Below are positions 1 to 8,048 of a stretch of 64,000 nucleotides of DNA, piece by piece; position 1 is the first letter of the stretch; each line of letters opens with the position of its first letter. The stretch comes from an uncultured Eubacteriales bacterium (GTDB lineage: Bacteria > Bacillota > Clostridia > Oscillospirales > Acutalibacteraceae). The notes beneath the pieces were generated by a model that made no database searches, had not been told where the DNA came from, and worked only from the letters and a program-made list of their open reading frames with translations. Both the position numbers and the translations under genes were made by a program. The stretch spans positions 1 to 64,000 of the forward strand of contig CAKVEP010000009.1 in assembly GCA_934729465.1 (NCBI GenBank). The letters run 5' to 3'.

Positions 1-222
1 TCAGATGCTGATTTAGAAGCTGCAGCAGGTGGAATGAGCACAATAGCTAAAGTTGCAATAGGCATTGGCAGCGCAGCAGTAATAGGTAGTGCTGCTGCTT
101 ATTATGGTATAAACAGAGCTAGAAAATCAGGTTATGATGCAGGTACTAGGGATCAAGAATTTGCTGATAGTTGGATATTTAAAAATAATCCTGATGCTCC
201 TGAATTTAAAGGAAATTTATAG
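1..222 (+). CDS. Double-glycine leader peptide precursor (5' end outside window)
   Basis: The reading frame is open from base 1, so the start codon lies upstream of the window. The first visible residues, SDADLEAAAGG, look like the end of a double-glycine leader of the type cut by C39-peptidase ABC exporters (ends such as LEAVAGG are usual in NHLP/Nif11-type and class II bacteriocin precursors). Cleavage after GG would release 62 residues. This core has a Gly/Ala-rich hydrophobic stretch (about core residues 7-29) with small-residue spacing like a glycine zipper, then a polar tail. An ATG directly after GG could be mistaken for the start, but I see no good ribosome site there and the leader motif argues for the longer frame. 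Exporter and modification genes are not in view. Membrane-active peptide is an inference; other exported small protein is possible. Confidence 0.6.
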   Translation, partial: SDADLEAAAGGMSTIAKVAIGIGSAAVIGSAAAYYGINRARKSGYDAGTRDQEFADSWIFKNNPDAPEFKGNL

Positions 223-281
223 AAAATAATAAGATAATTATTTGATTTTAAAATGTGAGTAAGTTTACATGTAAGTAAAAA

Positions 282-309
282 GAAGAGTCTTAAAGACTCT
301 TCCTTTTTT
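282..309 (+). terminator. Bidirectional terminator between the leader-peptide gene and degV
   Basis: A perfect self-complementary GAAGAGTCTT/AAGACTCTTC hairpin is followed by a T-run on the + strand. It also has a T-rich tract on the minus strand, so it can serve both convergent genes. Confidence 0.8.
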
Positions 310-318
310 ATGTTTAAA

Positions 319-1161
319 TTAAGCATTGTGGGCGATGATTCCGATTAAGCCCGGACCTGTGTGAACCGCCAAAACTGCGGTTACCGGGATAACATCGCCG
401 TCGATAACGTTAGCAAACTGTTTTATTTTATTAAGTACGGAATTTGCAAGACCTTCCTCTAGTCCGTGGACAACCGAAACAATTATATTGTGTCCCTTAA
501 ATTTGTTTTCAAACTCTTTAATCATCATTTGTAGCGAACGGGAAAATCCCAAAGACTTAGTTGAAGATTCATAAACACCGTCGTCGTTTACTCTTACTAT
601 CGGACAAATTTTTAAAAGACTTCCGATTGTTCCTGCTACTTTGCCTATTCGTCCACCTTTTTTTAGATATGTTAAGTCTTTAACTATGAACATTGCCATC
701 ATATTATTTCTTATATTTTGAAGTTCTGAAAGTATGTCTTCAACGGGACACTCTTTTTCTATCATTCGTGCTGCAGCTTTAACAAGAAGTCCTTGACCGC
801 AAGAAAGAGTTTTGGTATCGAAACTGTAAAAATTCAAGCCGTCGTATTGCTCGCCGATTAGTTTAACAAAATTGTATGTACCGGATAAGCCAGACGATAC
901 TCCCACATATAAAACGTCTGAAAAACCGTCATTTTTTAGTTCATCCAAAACAGACATAACGCTTTCTGAGGACGGCAATGATGTTTTAGGAATTTCTGTT
1001 TTCATTTTGTCGTATAGCTCCAGCGAGGTTAACTCAACACGGTCTAAGAAAGTTTTATCTGAAAAGCAGACTCTTAAGGGAATAATTTTTATATTGTGTT
1101 TTTGAATGAATTCTTGAGAAATGTCACAAGACGAATCGGTGATAAGAGCTAATTTGTTCAT
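319..1161 (-). CDS. DegV family fatty-acid-binding protein
   Basis: This 280-residue protein has the length and motifs of the DegV/FakB family, which binds a fatty acid and presents it to the FakA kinase for phospholipid synthesis. It opens with LALITDSSCDIS. Then come the TSLPS motif near residue 60, SSGLSGTY near 90, DLTYLKKGGRIG near 162 and HTGPGLIGI near the C-terminus, the loop that contacts the fatty-acid carboxylate. An AGGAGG ribosome site precedes the ATG. It is cytosolic. No FakA kinase gene is adjacent, which is common because DegV paralogues are scattered. Ligand specificity cannot be read from the sequence. Confidence 0.93.
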   Translation of the reverse strand: MNKLALITDSSCDISQEFIQKHNIKIIPLRVCFSDKTFLDRVELTSLELYDKMKTEIPKTSLPSSESVMSVLDELKNDGFSDVLYVGVSSGLSGTYNFVKLIGEQYDGLNFYSFDTKTLSCGQGLLVKAAARMIEKECPVEDILSELQNIRNNMMAMFIVKDLTYLKKGGRIGKVAGTIGSLLKICPIVRVNDDGVYESSTKSLGFSRSLQMMIKEFENKFKGHNIIVSVVHGLEEGLANSVLNKIKQFANVIDGDVIPVTAVLAVHTGPGLIGIIAHNA

Positions 1162-1255
1162 TCGTAAAGCCTCCTATGATTACAACCAAATTTATAATAT
1201 TTATTATGAATTATAACATATTTTTTTGATTACGGCAAGATGTTTACAAATCTGC

Positions 1256-1284
1256 TTGACATTTTTTGAATATTATAATATTAT
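1256..1284 (+). promoter_or_regulatory. Sigma-A type promoter upstream of the relic region
   Basis: TTGACA, 17-base spacer, TATTAT. It points into a stretch whose first visible starts are short broken reading frames, and may now drive the secreted protein gene at 1811 through a long leader. Confidence 0.6.
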
Positions 1285-1765
1285 TAAATAGTTTAAATCG
1301 CTATGGAAAATATTGGTTTCTTATTAAAAACTAATATTCTTGTTGTGAAATTATAAATTTTGGCAATTTTTACAAGAATATGTTTAAGAATATCAATAAT
1401 CAAAGCAAAGTATTAGGTTACTTGTTATATAAATTTAAAATTATTTAAGGAGTAATGAATATGTTTAAAAAATTAAAATTGCTGTTAGTTTAGCGGTTAA
1501 ACAGATTATTTTTGGGAGGAATGAGAGTAAATCTTTAAAAATTTGGAAGGAAGTATAGATATGCTTAAAATAGAGAATGCTTATAAGGTGTGTTAGCAGT
1601 AAAAAAATAAATCATAATTTAGAGTTAACTACTAAAATACTTTTGTGAGTACAATTAAGCGTAAGGATTTATAATGTAGGCTTTAAATTTAAATTTGATT
1701 AAAGATACTTTAATTAAATTACCGCATTCTATGTGCGAATGTGCGTTGGTTTTTAATGAGGAAAA
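1285..1765. other. 481-bp stretch without an intact gene
   Basis: AT-rich. It holds a weak hairpin near 1309-1339 (AATATTGGTTT pairing with AAACTAATATT) and the two broken gene starts described separately. No RNA family recognised. Confidence 0.5.
1447..1596 (+). pseudogene. Relic starts resembling the downstream secreted protein
   Basis: Two ribosome-site-plus-start units are followed by early stops. At 1461 an ATG, preceded by AAGGAG, encodes MFKKLKLLLV then a stop; reading through gives LFLGG shortly after. This parallels the signal peptide of the gene at 1811 (MFKKSKILLG, then CVFGG). At 1561 a second ATG, preceded by GGAAGGAAG, encodes MLKIENAYKVC then a stop. I infer decayed tandem copies of the 1811 gene start. 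Short leader peptides are the alternative. Confidence 0.35.
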
Positions 1766-1810
1766 TTGATAGTTAAAATATTTAATACTAAAATGAATGG
1801 AGAATGTAAA

Positions 1811-2389
1811 ATGTTTAAAAAATCAAAAATATTATTAGGTACAGTATTATTATCGTGTGTTTTTGGTGGAGCATCTTCGGTTTCAGCTATGATGATTAAT
1901 ACAGAAACCAGATTTTCGGCTAGAATTCCAGTTGTTCATGACTGGTTAGGAATGTCAGATAATTTACCGAAAAAACTTATTGAATGCATTCAAAGAGGTG
2001 ATGATATAAAAGCTATTTTCCAAAAAGATGAAGAAGCTAATTCCCCAGAAAATGATGCAAGCAAAGGAGGTTGGTCTATTAAATTTCATAACATTACTGA
2101 TGGGTCGGATATCGAACCTGTGAAAGTAAGGTTTTTAGAGCAGGTGTTTGAATATATAAATTATGAAGAAGGTTTAAATTCATTAATCAAAAATGGTAGA
2201 ATATATTTAAAGAAATACGAAGATTCAGATGTATTGGATATACTTGTGGTTTACGAATATTCCTGCATGCCGCCGTATGTAGTAGAGGATCTTATAAATA
2301 AAGGTTGTTATGATGCCAAACTTGCCTTTTTCAGAAGAGGTAGTAAAAGACTTTATGATTATCGTAGGGTATTTAACGACTTAGCTTAA
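1811..2389 (+). CDS. Secreted protein of unknown function
   Basis: The gene encodes 192 residues from the ATG at 1811. I prefer this start to the upstream TTG at 1766 because GGAG sits 8 bases before it and it gives a clean signal peptide: FKKSK, a hydrophobic core, and SSVSA as a probable cleavage site near residue 26. The mature part is polar and mixed charge, with no lipobox, repeats or catalytic motif I recognise. The frame closes at 2389, but an open frame of clear coding character continues immediately in another phase (2385-2564), so the protein may have been about 60 residues longer. Function unknown. Confidence 0.6.
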   Translation: MFKKSKILLGTVLLSCVFGGASSVSAMMINTETRFSARIPVVHDWLGMSDNLPKKLIECIQRGDDIKAIFQKDEEANSPENDASKGGWSIKFHNITDGSDIEPVKVRFLEQVFEYINYEEGLNSLIKNGRIYLKKYEDSDVLDILVVYEYSCMPPYVVEDLINKGCYDAKLAFFRRGSKRLYDYRRVFNDLA

Positions 2390-2564
2390 GTTTCCCTATG
2401 ATGTGTTAAAAATTATTTGGGTGAAAAAGCAATATCAAAATCGTGTTTGTTATTATATACCTCTGGATAGGGTAAATATGCTTTTTAAAAATGAAGATGA
2501 GTATTTTCAGCTATATAATGATGAGATTCGTCTCAATAAGAGTAAAGTAGATATTTGTGAGTAA
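2385..2564 (+). pseudogene. Frameshifted C-terminal continuation of the 1811 gene
   Basis: Right after the stop of the secreted protein, another phase stays open for 59 codons with no good start codon or ribosome site. It begins LKFPYDVLKIIWVKKQYQNR and ends NKSKVDICE. Composition resembles the preceding protein. A single-base indel near 2380-2390 would join them into a protein of about 250 residues. It could be a true frameshift mutation, a sequencing error or a decayed neighbour gene. Confidence 0.45.
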
Positions 2565-2574
2565 GCACTAAATT

Positions 2575-2602
2575 ACCCGGTTCGTAAGAGCCGGGTTTTT
2601 GT
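2575..2602 (+). terminator. Rho-independent terminator
   Basis: ACCCGGTTC and GAGCCGGGT pair (one G-U) around a GTAA tetraloop and are followed by TTTTT. It closes the 1811 transcript. Confidence 0.85.
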
Positions 2603-2719
2603 TAATTTATTGTTTTGAATATAATTACAGCTTAAATTAATTATATTTTTTACTTTTCACAAATTCAACATATTTTTCAACAATTTAAGGTTAAATGTAT
2701 TTTATAGGGGGTAAATTCA

Positions 2720-3685
2720 CTAATTTTCATTACAAATTATAAAATCACATAAATTTTCTAATTCTTTTACACAAGAAATAAGGTTAATTTCATTTCGAAG
2801 TTTAGCAGCGTTTTTAATTCCTTTCATGTACCAAGCCACGTGTTTTCGAGCTTCTTTTATTCCTATATTTTCGCCCTTGTATTCACAAATTTTATTAACA
2901 TGTTCCATCATTACGCTCAATCTTTCTTGAATTGTTGGTGAGGGTAAAATTTTACCGTCGCTAATCCAAGTGTTTATTTGAGAAAATATCCATGGATTTC
3001 CTAACGCTCCTCTGCCCACTGTCACTAAATCACACCCCGTGTATTCAAACATTTTTTGGGCAGATTGTGCAGAAATAATATCACCGTTTCCAATTACAGG
3101 AATTTTAACACAATTTTTCACGTCTTTGATAATGTCTAAATTTGCGTCCCCCGAATACATTTGTTCTCTCGTTCGCCCATGAATCGTGATGGCGTCGGCG
3201 CCCGCTTGCTCGCAAATTGAAGCAACTTGCGTGGCATTTATGGAATTATCATCCCAACCTGTCCTGATTTTGACTGTAACGGGAATTTTTGATGCGGATT
3301 TTGCGGCGTAAACGATTTCTCCACACAACTGTGGGGTTTTCATCAAGGCTGACCCTGAGTTATTATTAACTATTTTTGGAGCAGGACATCCCATATTAAT
3401 GTCAATTATGTCTGGATTGAACGACTCGATGATTTTTACTGCAGATTTAAAATCTTCAGGATTATTTCCGAATAATTGAACAGAAAAAGGTCTTTCATCG
3501 ACAGAAAATGACAACAAAGACAATGTTTTAGTGTTATTATATAATAAACCTTTAGCACTTATCATTTCACTAGTGAAAAAAGCAACTCCGAATTTGCTAC
3601 AAATTTGTCTAAAAGCTTGGTCTGTGACGCCTGCCATTGGCGCAAGTGCGACATTTCCTTTTATACTAACGTTTCCGATGTTCAT
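2720..3685 (-). CDS. dusB: tRNA-dihydrouridine synthase (DusB-like)
   Basis: This FMN-dependent enzyme reduces uridines of the tRNA D-loop to dihydrouridine. At 321 residues it has normal family length. The N-terminal barrel shows APMAGVTDQAFRQIC (about 15-29) and the catalytic cysteine in INMGCPAPK (Cys100). Further on are VKIRTGWD, ITIHGRTREQMYSG, the flavin-binding VIGNGDI and GRGALGNPWIF. A small helical C-terminal domain follows. GGAGAG lies before the ATG. The product is cytosolic and the gene stands alone. In many Firmicutes dusB neighbours lysS or greA; neither is here. The exact Dus subclass is assigned from overall resemblance. Confidence 0.92.
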   Translation of the reverse strand: MNIGNVSIKGNVALAPMAGVTDQAFRQICSKFGVAFFTSEMISAKGLLYNNTKTLSLLSFSVDERPFSVQLFGNNPEDFKSAVKIIESFNPDIIDINMGCPAPKIVNNNSGSALMKTPQLCGEIVYAAKSASKIPVTVKIRTGWDDNSINATQVASICEQAGADAITIHGRTREQMYSGDANLDIIKDVKNCVKIPVIGNGDIISAQSAQKMFEYTGCDLVTVGRGALGNPWIFSQINTWISDGKILPSPTIQERLSVMMEHVNKICEYKGENIGIKEARKHVAWYMKGIKNAAKLRNEINLISCVKELENLCDFIICNEN

Positions 3686-3871
3686 AAAATCTCTCCATAG
3701 TTTTTATTATATTGTATATCATTTTGGGGTTGAATTGCAAGCACTATAAAAACATACATTTACACACATATATATTAAATTAATTTAAAATGTTGAAAAA
3801 TAAGTTGAAAACGTTTAAAACATATCCAAAAATGATAAGTAAAATCCATTTTAATTTTACATAGATTAGTA

Positions 3872-3900
3872 TTGACTAATAACAATTATAGTTATATAAT
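3872..3900 (+). promoter_or_regulatory. Promoter of tRNA-fMet
   Basis: TTGACT, 17-base spacer, TATAAT. The predicted start of transcription lies about 9 bases before the mature tRNA 5' end. Confidence 0.85.
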
Positions 3901-3915
3901 AATAACATAGAGTAT

Positions 3916-3992
<77 letters not shown>

Positions 3993-3997
3993 ATTGA

Positions 3998-4040
3998 AAA
4001 CCGCTTGATTAAGCCATTTTTGGACAGTCAAGCGGTTTTT
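3998..4040 (+). terminator. tRNA-fMet terminator carried by the element
   Basis: AAACCGCTTGA pairs with TCAAGCGGTTT and a T-run follows. By position this copy arrived with the element; a diverged copy of the same hairpin lies beyond attR. Confidence 0.85.
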
Positions 4041-4066
4041 GTCTTTTATGAAAAATTATAAAAGGT

Positions 4067-4084
4067 ACAACTTTTGTTCAACTT
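4067..4084. repeat. Candidate integrase arm site, left
   Basis: ACAACTTTTGTTCAACTT between attL and the integrase stop. The right end carries a related inverted copy at 9576-9595. The shared core is ACTTTTGTTxAACT. Confidence 0.35.
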
Positions 4085-4092
4085 GGAAACAA

Positions 4093-5292
4093 TTAAGCTT
4101 GCTTTAAAAATATATCGGACAACATCTCAGCATTGTTTTTATCTGCTATTTCAACAGCGTGAGCATAAGTATTCAAGGTTGTACTCGTTTGTGCGTGTCC
4201 TAATCTGTTTGCTGTAGATACTATATTTACTCCATTATAAAGTAGTTGTGTTGCCATTGTATGTCTGAAACCATGAGGATGTATGTGTGGAAGTCCAAAC
4301 TTTTTCGAGAATTTTGTGCAGTAATTAGTTATACTATCGGGATGCATTGGTTCTCCATTTTCTTTTGTAAAAAGGTAGTTACCATTTTTGTAGTATCCAG
4401 CTAATCTTAGTATTTCTTTATTCTGCCATACTTTATAGTTTTTTAAAAGCTGCATGGTTTCATTTGGTAAAAAAATTGTTCTTATTGATTGCTTTGTTTT
4501 AGGTGTACTTTCATATATTCCTATATCAGTAGAGTATAATATGTTGTTACAGATATAAATGCTATTATTTTTGAAATCTACTTTATCCCATTTTAATCCT
4601 AATATCTCTCCCCTTCTTGCTCCTGTAATTAAAAATAGGTGTATAATCATTCTCCACTTTATAGGAATTCTTTCTAAGGCATTTCTAATGTCTTTAATTT
4701 CGTCTAATAAATAAAAATTTACTTCCTTTTTTGTCGCTTTAGGTGGCTCAGCTCTTTTGGCAACATTAAATGGTACTAAACATTCTTTTAAGGCTTGCTC
4801 TAATACAGTTGAAATTAGTCTATGATGTTCAAGTATTGTTTTAGGACTTAATTTACCGCTTTTAGTTTTACCTATACCATCAGCCGATAAAGCGGTATAT
4901 AGGTCGTTTAAATTATCTGGGCGTAAATCTTTTAACTTAATGTGTCCAATATAAGGATAAATGCGCCTTGTTAGTTCTTTATATCTCACGATAGTTGAGT
5001 GCTTTAATATTCCTCTTTCTTCTTTTAAATTTATCACATAATCACAATAAGACATAAAAGTTTGTCTTGTGTCGGAGCGAATTCCCTCTTTACATTCTTT
5101 TTCAAAATTAGCCGCATAATCAGCGGCTTTTTTTCTTGCTGTTTTTTCACTCCATTTTACATTTTTAGGCACTTTAAATGTTGTGGTATATGGTTTTAGC
5201 TGTTTTCCGGTACTATCCCTTCCTCTGTGTACTCTAATAAGAAATGATGTCAATTTGCCATCTTTATTTCGTCTTGCTTGAATATTAGCCAT
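4093..5292 (-). CDS. int: Tyrosine recombinase / integrase
   Basis: This 399-residue site-specific recombinase has the Tn916/phage Int architecture. An N-terminal AP2-like arm-binding domain (about 1-60) is followed by a SAM-like core-binding domain (about 75-175) and the catalytic domain. Catalytic residues visible are Arg226 (TGARRGE), His340 and Arg343 (HGFRH), His366 (LGH) and the nucleophile Tyr376 (TLNTYAH). A GGAGA site precedes the ATG. The gene ends about 100 bp from the tRNA 3' end, so it should catalyse exchange between attP and the tRNA-fMet attB. All key residues are present, so it is probably functional. Confidence 0.95.
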   Translation of the reverse strand: MANIQARRNKDGKLTSFLIRVHRGRDSTGKQLKPYTTTFKVPKNVKWSEKTARKKAADYAANFEKECKEGIRSDTRQTFMSYCDYVINLKEERGILKHSTIVRYKELTRRIYPYIGHIKLKDLRPDNLNDLYTALSADGIGKTKSGKLSPKTILEHHRLISTVLEQALKECLVPFNVAKRAEPPKATKKEVNFYLLDEIKDIRNALERIPIKWRMIIHLFLITGARRGEILGLKWDKVDFKNNSIYICNNILYSTDIGIYESTPKTKQSIRTIFLPNETMQLLKNYKVWQNKEILRLAGYYKNGNYLFTKENGEPMHPDSITNYCTKFSKKFGLPHIHPHGFRHTMATQLLYNGVNIVSTANRLGHAQTSTTLNTYAHAVEIADKNNAEMLSDIFLKQA

Positions 5293-5439
5293 TATTTTTC
5301 TCCTTTATAAGCAAAATACATTAAATAGAAATCCAATCTATATATAAATAGCATCTAACGATAAATTTCTTAAATATAGCAAATGATTTTATTTTTATTA
5401 AGTAAGTATAATAATATTTACAATGTGTTATGATAATTT

Positions 5440-6099
5440 TTAAGCATTTTCGACATTTCTGACATCGGCTAATTCTTTTTGAAAAGCCTTGATTTGTGGC
5501 ATTATATTGATGTACAAATCGGTATCGTTTAAATTCTCTGCCTTCAATATTCGCTTTCTACCGTCTGAATATTCTTCATAACCATCTATATGGGTATTGT
5601 AAAAGTAATCAGCAATATTTGATAAGATATCAATTCCATTATCCCTCTCAAGCAAATCGTTTATGGCATTTATACATCTATAGACCGCCGTATTTCTAAT
5701 CTTTCTATAAGTAACACTGTCGTAATTAGTTTCCTTTAATTGCATTTCTTTAAGCTTAATTAAGCGTACTATGGCGTTTTCTCTTAAGCCTGTTTTTTCA
5801 CAAATATCACCTATTGTTACATCAGGAGATTTTATATCCGTATTACAAAGTATATAATCAGTGGAGGTATTATAGAATCTTGATAAAGACACAGCGAAAT
5901 CTATACGCATACCTTTGTTTGCTCCAAAACTTGTATTGTATTCATCGATTTTCTCATATTTTATTAGAGTATCCTTGCTTATTCCCGTCACAGAAGAAAG
6001 TGTTTCGTGTGATAATCCTTTTTCCTCTCTTAACATCTTCAATCTTATAGCAATATTTTTTGATTGGGTATCGCTTATAGCGGTCTTTTTTTGTAACAT
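5440..6099 (-). CDS. Cro/CI-type transcriptional repressor of the element
   Basis: The predicted protein has 219 residues from the ATG at 6099, chosen over an upstream ATG because AGGAGG lies 10 bases before it. The N-terminal half carries an XRE helix-turn-helix (IAIRLKMLREEKGLSHETLS, then TGISKDTLIKYE, about residues 13-50). The C-terminal half is helical and unrecognised, with no RecA-type autoprotease dyad that I can identify. It reads with the integrase and diverges from the small-gene operon, the usual place for the master repressor (Stl-like in phage-inducible islands). Control by a helper protein rather than SOS cleavage is inference. Confidence 0.8.
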   Translation of the reverse strand: MLQKKTAISDTQSKNIAIRLKMLREEKGLSHETLSSVTGISKDTLIKYEKIDEYNTSFGANKGMRIDFAVSLSRFYNTSTDYILCNTDIKSPDVTIGDICEKTGLRENAIVRLIKLKEMQLKETNYDSVTYRKIRNTAVYRCINAINDLLERDNGIDILSNIADYFYNTHIDGYEEYSDGRKRILKAENLNDTDLYINIMPQIKAFQKELADVRNVENA

Positions 6100-6255
6100 G
6101 ACAAAACAGCCTCCTAAGTTGATTATTTTCAACCTTTTATATCTTGTGGTATCTAAAATAATATTTTATACCTCTTTTGTTTTTAGGTTGATTATATTAC
6201 AATAATAACATAAAGATAATGCATTGTCAAGATAGAAGTACTGGAGGTTTTATAA

Positions 6256-6417
6256 TTGAAAAATATTGAAGAATTAGTTCAAAGGGAGCGAAATGCTTAC
6301 TTTAGGCAATGGCGTAAGAAAAACAAAGATAAGGTAAGAGCTATAAATAAAAGATACTGGGAAAACAGAGCAAAGAGAAATGAAGAAAAAAGGGAGAATA
6401 ATATAGATGGTAGATAA
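6256..6417 (+). CDS. Small basic protein at the head of the element operon
   Basis: A 53-residue frame starts at TTG with GGAGG 8 bases upstream and ends 11 bases inside the next gene. The sequence is rich in Arg, Lys and aromatic residues (YFRQWRKKNKDKVRAINKRY) and reads as a single amphipathic basic helix. I recall similar short proteins in Firmicutes prophages and islands, but assign no function. Nucleic-acid binding is a fair guess from charge. The overlap with the Xis-like gene implies translational coupling. The operon promoter must lie in 6140-6240 between the divergent genes; TTGATT (6188) with TAAAGA 17 bases on is the best but weak candidate. Confidence 0.6.
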   Translation: MKNIEELVQRERNAYFRQWRKKNKDKVRAINKRYWENRAKRNEEKRENNIDGR

Positions 6418-6598
6418 TACACCTAGAATGATGACAATAAAACAAATAGCTAAGACAGGACTTTTACCTGAACACGCTTTAAGACAAATGAGTAAACAAG
6501 GGAAATTACCTGCTATCTATATTGGTACTAAGTGCCTTGTTAATTATGACTTACTTATTAAACAATTAAATTCTTTAGGGGGAGAGAATAATGAATAA
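6407..6598 (+). CDS. Excisionase-like helix-turn-helix protein
   Basis: This 63-residue protein fits the excisionase/MerR-like winged-helix family: MMTIKQIAKTGLLPEHALRQM, then GKLPAIYIGTKCLVNYDLLIKQL. The 'GKLPA..IG.K..V' strand is typical of small Xis/DNA-binding excisionase proteins, where it forms the wing. It probably bends DNA near the attachment sites to direct integrase toward excision, and may also regulate transcription. It overlaps both neighbours (11 bases upstream, 8 downstream), so it is translated as part of a tight operon. Confidence 0.75.
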   Translation: MVDNTPRMMTIKQIAKTGLLPEHALRQMSKQGKLPAIYIGTKCLVNYDLLIKQLNSLGGENNE

Positions 6599-6992
6599 TT
6601 ATATCACAAAATTTTTAAAAAGTAATAACCATATAGGAGCGGATAATGGTATTAAAGCAGCTGATATTCTATCTGCTATGGGGCGTAGTACATCAGATGA
6701 TAGTAAAAGAAGGTTGAAGGCTGAAATACGCAATTATCGTATTTTATGGCGTGAAAATGACGGTATTGAAAATTTCATTCTTTCGGACACAGAACACGGA
6801 TATTATTTGATGAATGATATGCAAGAGGCAAGACGCTTTGTAAAATCACAATACAGTAGAGCAATAAAAAATTTTGAAACGGCAAAGTATATACGTTTAT
6901 TCATAGAAAATAACGATAAATTGAAAAGTCAAATTAAACCCGATAAAAAAGAAGTTCATGAAAATAAAGATGAATTAAATAAAGGAGACTAA
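6591..6992 (+). CDS. Unknown element protein, possibly winged-helix DNA-binding
   Basis: The 133-residue product has no motif I recognise with certainty. Residues 20-75 (IKAADILSAM, then RRLKAEIRNYRI, FILSDTEHGYYL) look like a recognition helix followed by a beta wing, a pattern common in phage replication-accessory or regulatory proteins. The rest is helical, with a charged Lys/Glu-rich tail. It sits between the Xis-like gene and the initiator-like gene and overlaps the former by 8 bases; the latter starts 4 bases after its stop. A replication or regulatory role is inferred from position only. Confidence 0.6.
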   Translation: MNNYITKFLKSNNHIGADNGIKAADILSAMGRSTSDDSKRRLKAEIRNYRILWRENDGIENFILSDTEHGYYLMNDMQEARRFVKSQYSRAIKNFETAKYIRLFIENNDKLKSQIKPDKKEVHENKDELNKGD

Positions 6993-6996
6993 ATGC

Positions 6997-7884
6997 GTGA
7001 AAAGTAGTGAAACTATATTTGATTTTCGTGTAATAATTCATACTGTACAAATGTTGTCTGATAACTTTAACTTTACAACTGAAAGGTTTGAAGACATAAA
7101 TAATAAACCTTACATAATTAAAAATAATGCTAGGCTTACTAAAAAAGGGTTTCTATTTCCCATTAATGCAAATAAATTTTACGATAAAGAGATAGGCAAT
7201 CTTACTGGATTTTTAATTGCTATAAGGGAAATACAAATGGATTTAAATATCCCTCAATGGAGTTTTAATAGGGTTGATTTTGCCTTCGATACAAAACTTA
7301 AATATGACGATATATACAAATATAGCCTATATATTATTTGTTTGGTATCAAAGGATATGGGAATAAAAAACGCAATAGATATACACGATATTAACACGAA
7401 AAAGAAGCGTGCTTTGACACTCAAAAATTCAGTATTTGAATTTCAAATATACGATAAATATCTTGAAAGTGATAATAAATATCCTTATTGTCGTTTCGAG
7501 TTTAGATTTAAGAATATAAGAGATTCAGATATATACATACTTACGGAGAAACTTTTTAAAATTATAGACGATTTAAAAGTTTATATACCAAGTGTTGAAA
7601 AACAACGTGTAATAGATTTATATAATCTTTGGATAAAAGAAAGTAGAATCGGTTGCGTTACACAAATAAAAGATTTTAGTGAATTTGTTAGGCGATATAA
7701 TAACGACATTTTTACAAGACATATCGCAAAAAACTTATATTACAAAATTTGCAAAGGGAATTTTGAAGATTGGTTAAAATGGTTTAGACGTAATAATTAT
7801 ATAAAATTTATAGCGAAAGGAGAGATTGAGAACTTAACAAGAGAAATGGAAAAAGCCTTAAATTTATATATTCAAAATGGGTAG
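6997..7884 (+). CDS. Replication-initiator-like protein (Rep_trans/RstA-like)
   Basis: This 295-residue product starts at GTG, with AAAGGAG 9 bases upstream. The motif FNRVDFAFD near residue 90 and the later FEFQIYDKYLES and CRFEFRFKNIRD resemble the RhDxxxD-type core and 'R.E.R.K' strand of Rep_trans/RstA rolling-circle initiators and MOB_T relaxases. The active-site tyrosine cannot be assigned by eye. Two roles fit: initiating replication of the excised circle, or nicking at an origin of transfer. At 295 residues it is shorter than typical MOB_T relaxases, which favours replication. Confidence in the family is moderate. Confidence 0.55.
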   Translation: MKSSETIFDFRVIIHTVQMLSDNFNFTTERFEDINNKPYIIKNNARLTKKGFLFPINANKFYDKEIGNLTGFLIAIREIQMDLNIPQWSFNRVDFAFDTKLKYDDIYKYSLYIICLVSKDMGIKNAIDIHDINTKKKRALTLKNSVFEFQIYDKYLESDNKYPYCRFEFRFKNIRDSDIYILTEKLFKIIDDLKVYIPSVEKQRVIDLYNLWIKESRIGCVTQIKDFSEFVRRYNNDIFTRHIAKNLYYKICKGNFEDWLKWFRRNNYIKFIAKGEIENLTREMEKALNLYIQNG

Positions 7885-7930
7885 TATTACTACACCTTTT
7901 TTAAATAAAGTTAAATCACCAAAGCATACT

Positions 7931-7957
7931 AAAACCCGCATAAAATCAAGGGTTTTT
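7931..7957 (+). terminator. Weak terminator after the initiator-like gene
   Basis: AAAACCC and GGGTTTT pair around a 12-base loop and run into a short T-tract. Confidence 0.45.
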
Positions 7958-8048
7958 ACATATTAGAAATAATTTTAATTTACTAATATGAGATAATAAT
8001 TATTCATGTTAATTTATATATTAAGCTTTAAAGAAAAGAGGTTTTCTA

